Positions 7,753 through 15,100 of a stretch of DNA of 28,603 bases are shown here, in pieces. Each line of letters starts with the position of its first letter. Position 1 is the first letter of the stretch. The translations under genes were made by a program, and so were the position numbers. Source of the DNA: Atopobium sp. UBA2090 (GTDB lineage: Bacteria; Actinomycetota; Coriobacteriia; Coriobacteriales; Atopobiaceae); the NCBI GenBank assembly GCA_002331575.1, contig DCZG01000096.1, positions 184-28,786 of the forward strand. The letters are read 5' to 3'. The notes below the pieces were generated by a model. The model saw nothing but the letters and a program-made list of their open reading frames with translations. It was not told the DNA's origin and searched no databases.

Positions 7753-8520
7753 CTACACGCGCCTCAGAACCTCCCAGCCCGCGATGTCGACGCACCACGG
7801 GATGAACTTCCCCGCCACCCGGAGCAGGAACGACGGCACCCCGCAGCATGCGACTGCCAGGTGGAGCCGGTTGGCGAGAAGCCCGCGGCGCACGACGGTC
7901 TGGGGGCGCTGCGCGAGCGGGTAGTGCCTGATGTCCGAGGCACCCTTGGTACGCTGGGCGACCGCGACGAACTCGGTCTTCACCCAGAAGGGGCAGACTG
8001 CCGTGGCGCAGATGCCCGTTCCGAAGAGCTCCCAGCGAAGGCCGCGCGTGTAGCTCTGCATGAACGCCTTGCTCGCCGCGTACACGTTGAGGTGCGGCAG
8101 CGGCAGGAACGACGCGCACGAGACCACCTCGAGGATGTGCGACCCGCGGGTCATGTAGGGAATCGTCATCTGGGTGAGAAGGACGGCGGCGCGGCAGTTC
8201 ACGTCGACCATGGAGGCCACGTCGGCATCGGAGATCGTCGCATACGACCCGACCTTGCCGAGACCCGCCGCGTTCACGAGGTAGCTCACCAGCGGCTTGT
8301 TCTCCTCAAGCTCCGAGCGCACCGCAGCCAGGCCCTCGTCTGTCGAAAGGTCGGCGCAGATGACGCACGTGGGCGTGGCAAGCTCTCCCGCGAGTGCCTC
8401 GAGCCGCTCGGCGCGCCGCGCCACGATCCAGACCTCGTCAACGTCATCGCGTGCGGAAAGCGCCCTCGCGAACTCGCGCCCCATCCCCGACGACGCTCCC
8501 GTGACGATAGCGACTCCCAT
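7753..8520 (-). CDS. Short-chain dehydrogenase/reductase
   Basis: A 255-residue NAD(P)-dependent oxidoreductase of the classical SDR family. It has TGASSGMG (7-14) for the cofactor, ADLST (56-60), LVNAAG (81-86), a Ser in VVSCAS (133-138) and YAASK (Y147, K151). A hydrophobic stretch near the C-terminus could attach it to the membrane. The substrate is unknown. ATG 8520 starts directly with the Rossmann strand. It is 35 bp downstream of the HD-domain gene and likely shares its transcript. The palindromic repeat at 7693 separates it from the ATP-grasp cassette, so I do not count it as a member. Confidence 0.92.
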   Translation of the reverse strand: MGVAIVTGASSGMGREFARALSARDDVDEVWIVARRAERLEALAGELATPTCVICADLSTDEGLAAVRSELEENKPLVSYLVNAAGLGKVGSYATISDADVASMVDVNCRAAVLLTQMTIPYMTRGSHILEVVSCASFLPLPHLNVYAASKAFMQSYTRGLRWELFGTGICATAVCPFWVKTEFVAVAQRTKGASDIRHYPLAQRPQTVVRRGLLANRLHLAVACCGVPSFLLRVAGKFIPWCVDIAGWEVLRRV

Positions 8521-8555
8521 GAGAACCCCCTCACACGCCGTGCGACCTGCAGCCA

Positions 8556-9146
8556 CTACGGTCGCAGGCTCCCCTTCTCCACGTTCGCCTCGAAGCGCTC
8601 CTCGACATAGTCCGCAAGCTCCGCGGACCCGAGCCTGGTGGTGGCATTGCGTCCGCGGGTTTCGTGGATGGAGACGTCATGGGCAACCCAGTCCCGGCCG
8701 TCGTTCGAGTCGTTGAGCATGAGCGGCTGCACGTTGTCCATCGCCCGCGCGAAACGCGCCTCGGGCGTCTCGTCCGCCTCGAACTCCTCCCAAAGAGCTC
8801 GCAGGTCGGCGGCCTGGTCATCGGGGAGCAGGCCGAAGATGCGCTCGGCGGCGCGGGTCTCACGCTCCACGTGGGTCGCCTGGGCGGAGGAATCGTAGGC
8901 GTAGGAGTCCCCGGCATCGATCTCGACGACGTCATGGACGAGGCACATGATCATGGTGCGGGCGATGTCGACGGGCTCGTTCGCATACTCCCCCAGCAGG
9001 TAGGCCATCACCGCCATGTGCCAGGCATGCTCCGCGTCGTCCTCTCGGCGCGCGTAGCCAGTGATGTGCGTCTGGCGCAGGACCTCCTTCTCCCTGTCTA
9101 TCTCGAGAATGAAGTCTCGCTGCCGTTCGAAGCGCTCTCTGTCCAT
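8556..9146 (-). CDS. HD-domain hydrolase (YfbR/HDDC2-like 5'-nucleotidase)
   Basis: A 196-residue metal-dependent phosphohydrolase. The HD-fold ligands are visible: H40 in DDAEHAWHMA, H71-D72 in CLVHDVVEIDAGD and D137 in RAMDNVQPL. This layout fits YfbR/HDDC2-type enzymes that dephosphorylate deoxyribonucleoside 5'-monophosphates. ATG 9146 is chosen because GGAGGG lies about 8 bases upstream; an in-frame ATG at 9167 has no such site. Nucleotide specificity is inferred from the family. Confidence 0.85.
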   Translation of the reverse strand: MDRERFERQRDFILEIDREKEVLRQTHITGYARREDDAEHAWHMAVMAYLLGEYANEPVDIARTMIMCLVHDVVEIDAGDSYAYDSSAQATHVERETRAAERIFGLLPDDQAADLRALWEEFEADETPEARFARAMDNVQPLMLNDSNDGRDWVAHDVSIHETRGRNATTRLGSAELADYVEERFEANVEKGSLRP

Positions 9147-9178
9147 GCGATTCCCTCCGACGTCCATCCAGCCATTCT

Positions 9179-9210
9179 ACCTGGAAACGTCCTCATGCCA
9201 CTTTCCAGGT
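9179..9210. repeat. Palindromic repeat, short diverged copy
   Basis: A nine-bp stem, ACCTGGAAA (9179-9187) and TTTCCAGGT (9202-9210), surrounds a 14-base loop that lacks the GGGGACAGG core. It lies in the divergent promoter region between the HD-domain gene and the plus-strand gene at 9299, so here it cannot be acting as a terminator for either gene. Confidence 0.7.
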
Positions 9211-9298
9211 TTCCATGGCTCGAGCCGCCCCTCAGACAGCTACGTGCGCTTGAGACTACAATGTCACAAGCGCACGCAGCCACTCGCCGGAGGAATCC

Positions 9299-9751
9299 AT
9301 GTCTGCCTCTATCACTCCCATGACCATCGTCCTTCTCATCCTCGCGGTCCTCATGATCGTGGGACCGCAGATCGTTCAGAGGATGATATCCCCGCAGATT
9401 CAGTCGCTGTACTCGCAGCACAAGAACAAGGAGCTCCTCGACTACCTCGACAAGCCCGTCGTCCGCATCGCCTATCCCAAGTGGAACGTCATCTTCATGA
9501 AGCTCAACGCCTATCTCGCCGACGGTGACGACGCAAACGCGTCACGCATGCTGGACGAGCTTCTCGTCGCCCACTCGTCGAACGAGCAGAGGAAGGAGCT
9601 CGTCGTCAAGGCCTTCGACTTCTACATCGGGCGTGGGCGCTACGATGACGCCAGGGCACTTCTCCCCGAAATCAACCAGATCGTCGACGAGCCGCGGGCG
9701 AGAAGGTGCCAGGAGACCTACGAGGCGCACACCGCCCCGAAGGCGAAGTGA
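9299..9751 (+). CDS. Small membrane-anchored protein, tetratricopeptide-like
   Basis: A 150-residue protein of unknown function. An N-terminal hydrophobic helix (about 8-24, TIVLLILAVLMIVGP) is followed by a soluble helical domain with repeat-like pairs: NKELLDYLDKP, KLNAYLADGDDANASRML and GRYDDARALLPEI. These resemble degenerate tetratricopeptide helices. ATG 9299 has GGAGGA seven bases upstream. It is the only plus-strand gene in the left part of the window. It converges on the flavodoxin gene, and the two stop codons are separated only by a palindromic repeat. Confidence 0.8.
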   Translation: MSASITPMTIVLLILAVLMIVGPQIVQRMISPQIQSLYSQHKNKELLDYLDKPVVRIAYPKWNVIFMKLNAYLADGDDANASRMLDELLVAHSSNEQRKELVVKAFDFYIGRGRYDDARALLPEINQIVDEPRARRCQETYEAHTAPKAK

Positions 9752-9783
9752 CCTGGAAAAGGGAACAGGTTACGTTTCCAGGT
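9752..9783. repeat. Palindromic repeat exactly filling a convergent gap
   Basis: This 32-bp copy (CCTGGAAAAGGGAACAGG core, closing TTTCCAGGT) occupies the whole space between the TGA of the plus-strand gene (9749-9751) and the TAG of the minus-strand flavodoxin gene (9784-9786). The position suggests a bidirectional 3'-end element, although no T-run is present. Confidence 0.82.
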
Positions 9784-10281
9784 CTACCGCGATCTGGCAA
9801 CGCGCGCGACCCACGCGTCGACATCCTTCTGCGGTGTCACGAGCTCGCTGCCGCCGGTCGAATCGAACTGGACCTCCATACTCGGCCCGAAGGATGCGCC
9901 GGCACAGGCTGACTCGATGTCCTTGATGACGTGTCCAGGCCAGCCGCCGTTGGTCATGAACGGGATGACCGTCCTGCCCGAAAGAGCGGCGCCCTCGAGA
10001 TAGGTCTTCATGGCGGGCGCCATCGTATACCACCACGTGGGCGTTCCGATGGCGACCACGTCATAGTCGGATGCGTCATGGGAGAGAGCTTTTATCTTGG
10101 GGCTGAAGCCGCGCCTGACTTCGTCATGTGCCTGCTCGACCACGTCGTCGTAGCTTCCCGAATAAGGAGCGACCGTCTCGATGCGCTCGATGTCTGCCCC
10201 GATGGCCTCCTGAAGCTGAAGTGCGATTCGCTTCGTGTTGCCGTTCGACCACGAGTAATACACGACCAGAGCCTTTGTCAT
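9784..10281 (-). CDS. Flavodoxin
   Basis: A 165-residue FMN-binding electron carrier or quinone-type reductase of the flavodoxin fold. The N-terminus (MTKALVVYYSWSNGNTKRIA) holds the phosphate-binding loop after the first strand. GTPTWWYTMAPAMKTYLE (about 80-97) is the second FMN loop, and FMTNGGWPG (about 108-116) the third. ATG 10281 has AGAGGA about 8 bases upstream; the upstream extension lacks flavodoxin character. Its redox partner is not identifiable from this window. Confidence 0.93.
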   Translation of the reverse strand: MTKALVVYYSWSNGNTKRIALQLQEAIGADIERIETVAPYSGSYDDVVEQAHDEVRRGFSPKIKALSHDASDYDVVAIGTPTWWYTMAPAMKTYLEGAALSGRTVIPFMTNGGWPGHVIKDIESACAGASFGPSMEVQFDSTGGSELVTPQKDVDAWVARVARSR

Positions 10282-10371
10282 CTCAGAATCCTCTCTCACC
10301 ACTCGCTGCTCGACGAGCCCTGCACGCTCACGCCCATCTGGCATCCATCTGCGACATCGTCTGAATAGAGA

Positions 10372-10405
10372 ACATGGAAAAGCAACCTGTCCCCTTTTCC
10401 AGCTA
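10372..10405. repeat. Palindromic repeat overlapping the acpS stop codon
   Basis: A TGGAAAA (10375-10381) and TTTTCCA (10395-10401) stem flanks the CAACCTGTCCCC core in minus orientation. The acpS TAG stop codon (10405-10403) leads straight into CTGGAAAAGGGGACAGG, the same junction as at 2884-2886. Confidence 0.82.
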
Positions 10406-10843
10406 CTGCACGAGGGCGAAGGCGACCACGTAGTCTCCCTCGTTGGTTATCGAGACGAGCGCCTCGGTCGCTCCCGCGACCTCGAGCACCGGTTTGATAC
10501 CCTCCCCAACCACCACGCAGGGAGCACCACTCGCGTCGTCGAGCGACTCGATCATCCTCAGCTCGAAGGGGGTCCCTAACGCGTGGGGACTCAGCGCCTT
10601 GAACACGGCCTCCTTCACGGCGAAGCGACCGGCGAGAAACTCGGCCGAGTCCGCACGCTCGAGCGCCTGCGCACGCTCAGCCTCCGAGAAGGTCCTGGCG
10701 ACGAAAGCGTTGGCCGCGTTGGGCATGCGAGGCGCGGCTTTCTCGCCACTCGCGCCGAGGCGGACCGGCAGGTTTCCGAATCCTCCGCAGAGGCGACGAA
10801 ACTCGCCCATATCGACCATGTCAACGCCAATGCCAACGACCAT
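10403..10843 (-). CDS. acpS: Holo-[acyl-carrier-protein] synthase
   Basis: A 146-residue AcpS-type phosphopantetheinyl transferase, which moves 4'-phosphopantetheine from CoA onto acyl carrier protein. The magnesium ligands are visible as D8 in GIGVD and E78 in RFAVKEAVFKAL. TFSEAERAQA (51-60) and VSITNEGDYVVAFA near the C-terminus also fit. ATG 10843 is preceded by GGGAGGA. The protein is about 20 residues longer than the common 120-126, through an insertion at about 27-47 before the VARTFSEAE segment. Confidence 0.94.
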   Translation of the reverse strand: MVVGIGVDMVDMGEFRRLCGGFGNLPVRLGASGEKAAPRMPNAANAFVARTFSEAERAQALERADSAEFLAGRFAVKEAVFKALSPHALGTPFELRMIESLDDASGAPCVVVGEGIKPVLEVAGATEALVSITNEGDYVVAFALVQ

Positions 10844-10919
10844 GCTTCCTCCCGTGAACTCTGGGGTGGTGCCATCATCGCACGAACCCACCTTCCATCA
10901 CGCGAGAACATCGTTCAGC

Positions 10920-11079
10920 ACCCTCACCCTGTGCGGCTTGTCTAAAGAACTTTTATCTGAATCACTCGGCGATTTCTTACATCAAATGCTTTGTTTTGTT
11001 CATGTGACTTCCCTAGAACCCTGCAATTTAGAAAATGGTTTTATTAGAACGATACTCGATTCTGCAGAGGATAGGAGCC
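10920..11079 (+). other. AT-rich leader before the zinc-ribbon gene
   Basis: This stretch is clearly poorer in GC than its surroundings and probably contains the promoter of the gene at 11080. I could not settle a -35/-10 pair. It also separates that gene from the divergent acpS gene. Confidence 0.4.
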
Positions 11080-11772
11080 ATGGATAAGTGCCCGTCATGT
11101 GGCTTTGACCTTGAAGAGGAGTGGAGGGCAAAAGGCTGGAAGAAGTGCCCAAGCTGCGGAGTCGACCTCCTTCCGGCAGACGAGAAGAAGGAGCCGTGTT
11201 ATCACCCCGTCTTTGATTCTCCGTACATACGCGCCGAGTACGTCAGCATGAGCCTTGAACAGATGAGAGGCAAGATGATGACGCAAGCCTGCTCTGCCAT
11301 CGCGATCACCTCCGCATGTCTCCTCGATTGGACGAACGTCAATGGGCTCGGCCCCGTCAACGCATGGGATGTCCTCACCCTGATGAATCGCCTGTCCCTG
11401 ATAGGCGTCTCTCCCGACTCCCCCGTCACAATCCTCGTCGCACTTCTTGTCGTCTTCCTCCTGGCGGCGTTCCTCGGAACCACCCTCACCATCCTTGGCA
11501 TGTATAGGTTCACTAAGACCCCGATGAGCGAAGCCGCATCCAAGAGTCTACTGCTGGGTTTATGCGTTCTAGGAGGGGACGCACTGTTGTGCCTGGTCGT
11601 CATCGTGGCGGTATCGCCTGCGGTCTGCAATCAGTTCTCAATCTTTTGCTATTCGACGACTGACGGCATTGCCTCAGCTACAGCCGGGCCCTTCATCACG
11701 CTCATCTCCTGCACGATCGGTTCAAGCTTGCTGATGAGAGACGGGGAGGGGCGAACTCACCTTCGGCACTGA
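11080..11772 (+). CDS. Zinc-ribbon integral membrane protein
   Basis: A 230-residue protein of unknown function. An N-terminal zinc ribbon has two CPSCG knuckles (C4, C7, C23, C26). Four hydrophobic segments follow: about 70-87 (ACSAIAITSACLLDW), 115-145 (VTILVALLVVFLLAAFLGTT), 164-188 (LLLGLCVLGGDALLCLVVIV) and near 205-222. ATG 11080 has GGATAGGAG upstream; the open frame from 11035 lacks a ribosome site. A second protein with the same kind of N-terminal ribbon is encoded at 26311. Such ribbons are common on cytoplasmic ends of membrane proteins and do not indicate a particular activity. Confidence 0.82.
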   Translation: MDKCPSCGFDLEEEWRAKGWKKCPSCGVDLLPADEKKEPCYHPVFDSPYIRAEYVSMSLEQMRGKMMTQACSAIAITSACLLDWTNVNGLGPVNAWDVLTLMNRLSLIGVSPDSPVTILVALLVVFLLAAFLGTTLTILGMYRFTKTPMSEAASKSLLLGLCVLGGDALLCLVVIVAVSPAVCNQFSIFCYSTTDGIASATAGPFITLISCTIGSSLLMRDGEGRTHLRH

Positions 11773-11773
11773 C

Positions 11774-12025
11774 ATGCGCGACCGCCAGCAGACCACCATC
11801 ACACGGACGAACCGTGCCATGCTCACTCCGCGCACTGATGGAACCGTCCTCGTCACCATCGAGGTGGGCGGAAGGTCGACTCCCCACTACGCGTCGGGAG
11901 ACATCACCGGCACCGTCATCCTCGGCAAGGATGGACTCTCGCCCGAAGACGGTTACCGGTACTTCCTAGTAGGACCGTCACGTGCCGAGCAGACGGCTGG
12001 GTTCACCCGCCACCTCCTGCCGTGA
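11774..12025 (+). CDS. Small hypothetical protein (doubtful)
   Basis: An 83-residue reading frame that starts 1 bp after the previous stop codon. Its middle part looks protein-like (GTVLVTIEVGG, GTVILGKDG, DGYRYFLVG, alternating strand and turn), but no good ribosome site is near; the closest GGAGG is about 18 bases upstream. It may be a real coupled gene, or the remnant of a longer one. I do not recognise a family. Confidence 0.35.
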   Translation: MRDRQQTTITRTNRAMLTPRTDGTVLVTIEVGGRSTPHYASGDITGTVILGKDGLSPEDGYRYFLVGPSRAEQTAGFTRHLLP

Positions 12026-12137
12026 GCATGACCCCGCCCTCATTTGTCAGCGATATGCGTGTACGGGATGAGCAAATGCAGCCGACATGGTCAGCAGTCC
12101 GTCAGAAGCGAAGCTCCGCCCGCCAGCAGCCCGTTCC

Positions 12138-13154
12138 CTACTCCTCGCCGCCGCCCTCGAGGCCGAGCATCACGCTCACCCGGAAGACTCCGCCCTTCTC
12201 CTCGCAGACCAGCTCGCCGTCATGTCTGCGAACCAGGTCATCGAGGATGACGAGTCCCCATCCGTGCTCCGAGAGACCTGAGCCCCGCCCGTGACGCCTG
12301 GTCACGGACACCTTCCCCCGCCTCGTTCCCTTGGGTCCCTCGATGCAGCTGTTCTCGGCATCGAAGATGAGCTGCCCGGCTGCAACGTGAGCTCGAACGG
12401 TGATGAAGCGCCTGCCCTCGGGCACCTTCTCGCAGGCGTGGATGGCGTTGTCGATCGTGTTCGCGAAGAGCGCGCAGAGGTCGACGTTGGAGATGTACAG
12501 GTCACGGGGCACCTCGAGCCCGAGCGTGAGCTTGATTCCGAGGCGCTCGCAGTCACCCACCTTGTTGAGCAGAATCGCATTCACCACGGGATGCTCGCAG
12601 TAGATGCCCGAGGGTGACTTGATGAGTTCGCTCGCATGCGCGAGAGACGCGGTCACCTCGGCGACGTCATGCGTCTCATTGCCAGGCGCGGCCTCACGTG
12701 CGACCTCCTCGTACTTCTCCCTGGACTCCGCAAGCTCCCCCTCGACCGAGGCAAGCCGTTCGGAGAGCTTGGCGCGGAGCTCCTTGGCACTCTCTCGGTC
12801 ACGGAGTACCTGCTGCTCGTATTCCTGCTGGTACTGAAGCTGCTCGGCGAGAAGCGCCGCGCGCTGCTCGGAGAGCCGGTGCTCCTCGGACCGACGAACC
12901 GCCCGGAACAGCAGGAGGTCTGCAGCACCACAGAGGATGCCGGCACCCGCGACCAGACCATACAACCACAGCTCGAGCCCATGGGCATCCGCAGCCGCAA
13001 ACAGGAACACGACGACGGTTCCCTGACTCAGGGGGAGCAATGCGTAGGCCGCGCGGCGCCACGGGCTGACCCCATGGAGTGACACCACGAGCACCACCAG
13101 CATCGCGGCGAGGGCAAGGCACGTGCTCGACACTATGAGCGTCTCGACTCTCAT
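12138..13154 (-). CDS. GHKL ATPase-domain membrane protein lacking the phospho-acceptor histidine
   Basis: A 338-residue protein: three TM helices (about 5-27, 34-54, 61-85), a long coiled coil (about 88-165) and an AgrC-type GHKL ATPase domain (about 185-335). The N-box is LFANTIDNAIHACE, NSC follows, and the G-box is EHGWGLVILDDLV. Where related kinases have the LRHDFRNHL phospho-acceptor helix, this protein reads LRAKLSERL, so the His is gone. It can probably bind ATP but not phosphorylate itself. It lies 15 bp after the LytTR regulator gene, whose upstream partner carries HDFRN without an ATPase. I infer that the two form one split kinase. ATG 13154 has AGGAAG upstream. Confidence 0.88.
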   Translation of the reverse strand: MRVETLIVSSTCLALAAMLVVLVVSLHGVSPWRRAAYALLPLSQGTVVVFLFAAADAHGLELWLYGLVAGAGILCGAADLLLFRAVRRSEEHRLSEQRAALLAEQLQYQQEYEQQVLRDRESAKELRAKLSERLASVEGELAESREKYEEVAREAAPGNETHDVAEVTASLAHASELIKSPSGIYCEHPVVNAILLNKVGDCERLGIKLTLGLEVPRDLYISNVDLCALFANTIDNAIHACEKVPEGRRFITVRAHVAAGQLIFDAENSCIEGPKGTRRGKVSVTRRHGRGSGLSEHGWGLVILDDLVRRHDGELVCEEKGGVFRVSVMLGLEGGGEE

Positions 13155-13169
13155 ACGGCTTCCTGACGT

Positions 13170-13880
13170 CTATTCTCGGAAGAAGTCGAGCACCGCACGA
13201 CGTACCTCGGGACGGCGCTTCTGACTCACGGGGACGATTCCCCCACCACGTAGCACGAGGCCGTCGGCTGAGTACGACTCGACGTAGCTGAGGTTTGCGA
13301 GGAAGCTCTTGTGACACTGGACGAAGGAGTCCGGCAGCTCCTGCGCAAGCTGCTCGAGCACCCCGTAGGTCTCAAGAACCTGATCACCCACATGGATGAA
13401 GAGCTTGCGCCTCTTGCTCTCCACGTAGGAGATCTGGCGGGGCTGAACGAGCGTCGTCGTACCCCGCACCGACACGGAAATCGGCCGCGTGGTGCTCGCT
13501 CTCAGATTGGAGACCGCCTGCTTGAGTGCCTGGTCGAGGTCTGCCTGCGAGAGGGGCTTGACGAGAAACCACACGTGGTCGGTGTTGTAGACGCGCGTGC
13601 AGTACTCGATATGTCCCGTAACGTAGATGACCTGCGTGCCGCATCCCGTGGGGAAGAGCTGGCGCACGAGCTCGATGCCGTTAGGCACGTCGTCGCCGAG
13701 CTCGATGTCCATGAGCACGACATCGAGATGCCCGAACTTCTCGATAACTGCGGGAAGCGCCGAGGGCGAAAGGAAAATCGGCTCGCTGAAGAGCTTCGCC
13801 TGAGACGAGGACGCCACAAGGTCCGCCGCCAAACGCGCCTGGTCGACATCGTCATCTACGACGGCAATGCTGTAGGTCAC
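13170..13880 (-). CDS. LytTR-family response regulator
   Basis: A 236-residue AgrA/ComE-type transcription regulator. The receiver domain has the acidic cluster D9-D11, phospho-acceptor D58 (VLMDIELGDD) and K108 (LVKPL). The LytTR DNA-binding domain covers about 132-235 (ISYVESKRRKLFIHV, FVQCHKSFLANLSYVES, VPVSQKRRPEVRRAV). GTG 13880 overlaps the stop codon of the upstream kinase-like gene (GTGA). It is encoded between the two halves of the presumed split kinase. Members of this family usually act in peptide quorum sensing or bacteriocin control. Confidence 0.95.
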   Translation of the reverse strand: MTYSIAVVDDDVDQARLAADLVASSSQAKLFSEPIFLSPSALPAVIEKFGHLDVVLMDIELGDDVPNGIELVRQLFPTGCGTQVIYVTGHIEYCTRVYNTDHVWFLVKPLSQADLDQALKQAVSNLRASTTRPISVSVRGTTTLVQPRQISYVESKRRKLFIHVGDQVLETYGVLEQLAQELPDSFVQCHKSFLANLSYVESYSADGLVLRGGGIVPVSQKRRPEVRRAVLDFFRE

Positions 13881-14803
13881 GAGGCATTACCCCCGATGAC
13901 CTCGAGACGTCGCCGCAGCTCTCGAACGGTCCTCTCGGCGTCGGCGTAGTCGCCCTGCGCAGCAAGCACCTCGACGGTCTGCAGCTGATTGCGGAAGTCA
14001 TGCCTGAGCCGTGAGGAGGCCTCGATTTCCTCTGCCATGTGACGGTAACCCGCGAGCTGCCAGTCAAGCTGCTTGCGAAGGGTCTCCTCCTTGGCTGCCG
14101 CAACCTCACGCTGACCGCTTCTCGCCATGACCGCAAGGAGAAGGATGTCGGCACCGACGCAGACGCCTGACACCCAGAGCTCGTTAATCTGGAAAACCGC
14201 GTCGCTCGCGAGAAGACGCGTTCCGACGAGGAGCGAGAGGAGGATGAGCACGCCCTGGACGAACACGAAGCCCGCGAACATGCTCACGCCCGAGGGAGAT
14301 TCCAACCTGCGCATCTTCTGGAACGCAGGCACGAGGATGCTGCCCACAATCGCGATCGTCAGGAGAAAGATGAGCTTCGTGATCAGATGCTGTGGGAGAT
14401 ACTCGGCAGCCGCCTCCATGCTCGCCGTGGGGGCACCGTTGGTGAGCAGCGGCCAGACGCCAGCCCCAACGATCTCGGGGATGAAGCTGCCGACGAAGGC
14501 GAAGACGACCGCTGCGATTCTCCACCCGAAGGTGTCATCGTAGAAGAGGGAGGGGATAATGAAGAAGTGAATCAGCATGAGCGGAATCTGCAGCCAGAAG
14601 GGGAGAATCGGCCACACGGCACGGAATGCCATAAAGAGGAACCCGGCCGAGCAGCTGACCCCGAGGAACACCCACTTGTGCCTCATGGGCAGCATGCTCA
14701 TCATCAGTATCGACTGCGCCCAGTCAAGCGGAAGCGAGCTGACGTTGATGATGAGGTATCGAAGTTGCTCGCTCACAGGTCCCCCCGCGGTCCAAGCTGT
14801 CAT
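13877..14803 (-). CDS. Membrane sensor with HDFRN phospho-acceptor helix but no ATPase domain
   Basis: A 308-residue protein with six or seven TM helices (to about residue 235), a coiled coil and the AgrC/CitA-like phospho-acceptor helix LRHDFRNQLQTVEVL (H268) with its return helix ending RRLEVIGGNAS. It stops there, where related kinases continue into a GHKL ATPase. The next gene overlaps the stop codon by 4 bp and encodes the regulator, so no hidden ATPase fragment follows and a simple frameshift is excluded. The missing ATPase is probably supplied by the 12138-13154 protein. ATG 14803 is used; GTG 14776, with GGGGGGA just upstream, is an equally good start. Confidence 0.88.
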   Translation of the reverse strand: MTAWTAGGPVSEQLRYLIINVSSLPLDWAQSILMMSMLPMRHKWVFLGVSCSAGFLFMAFRAVWPILPFWLQIPLMLIHFFIIPSLFYDDTFGWRIAAVVFAFVGSFIPEIVGAGVWPLLTNGAPTASMEAAAEYLPQHLITKLIFLLTIAIVGSILVPAFQKMRRLESPSGVSMFAGFVFVQGVLILLSLLVGTRLLASDAVFQINELWVSGVCVGADILLLAVMARSGQREVAAAKEETLRKQLDWQLAGYRHMAEEIEASSRLRHDFRNQLQTVEVLAAQGDYADAERTVRELRRRLEVIGGNAS

Positions 14804-14856
14804 CGCGAGACCCCGACTCGTATTCCAGAGCCGAAACCTCTATCTAGACGAAAGTA

Positions 14857-14937
14857 CTACGTTAGTATGCTTGAAGTATCGCTCAAAGCGCAACTAATAT
14901 CTTTGAGAAATACCCGCAGAATCCTGCTGTAACGCAT
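14857..14937 (-). CDS. Candidate signal peptide precursor (26 residues)
   Basis: A short frame 53 bp upstream of the kinase-like gene on the same strand. The ATG at 14937 has AGGA about 6 bases upstream. The product begins with a basic amphipathic stretch (MRYSRILRVFLKD) and continues with ISCALSDTSSILT, containing a single Cys. A basic amphipathic leader and a central Cys recall AgrD-type precursors, but no AgrB-like protease or exporter is nearby and there is no double-glycine leader. An in-frame ATG at 14961 would give 34 residues but lacks a ribosome site. The genetic position is the main argument; it may be chance. Confidence 0.35.
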   Translation of the reverse strand: MRYSRILRVFLKDISCALSDTSSILT

Positions 14938-15100
14938 CTTTTTCCTGCTGATGGAGCCCATGCAGATAAATGAAATTACGTAACAACGCGGAACACTCCT
15001 TGATACCCGACTCCAGCGAAGGAGACACCCTCCCGGCTCGACCTGACGGAGCCGGAGGCGCCCCTCTTGAAGTTGCATGGCCGAGACGACCAAGCCGTCG

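Noticed and set aside
7592..8119. Upstream extension of the ATP-grasp frame to 8119
   Set aside because: The extension overlaps the dehydrogenase gene in another frame and precedes a strong ribosome site and ATG at 7591, where family homology begins.
10920..11079. tRNA or riboswitch in the AT-rich leader
   Set aside because: I found no cloverleaf, TpsiC-like arm or known aptamer core.
13877..13880. Frameshift that removed an ATPase domain from the HDFRN protein
   Set aside because: The sequence after the stop codon encodes the LytTR regulator directly, with a GTGA overlap. No ATPase motifs occur in other frames there.
14858..14866. Sequence TACGTTAGT resembling one half of a LytTR binding site
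   Set aside because: It lies near the split-kinase promoter, but no second half-site is found 12-13 bp away, and single matches of this loose 9-mer are expected many times by chance in a window of this size.
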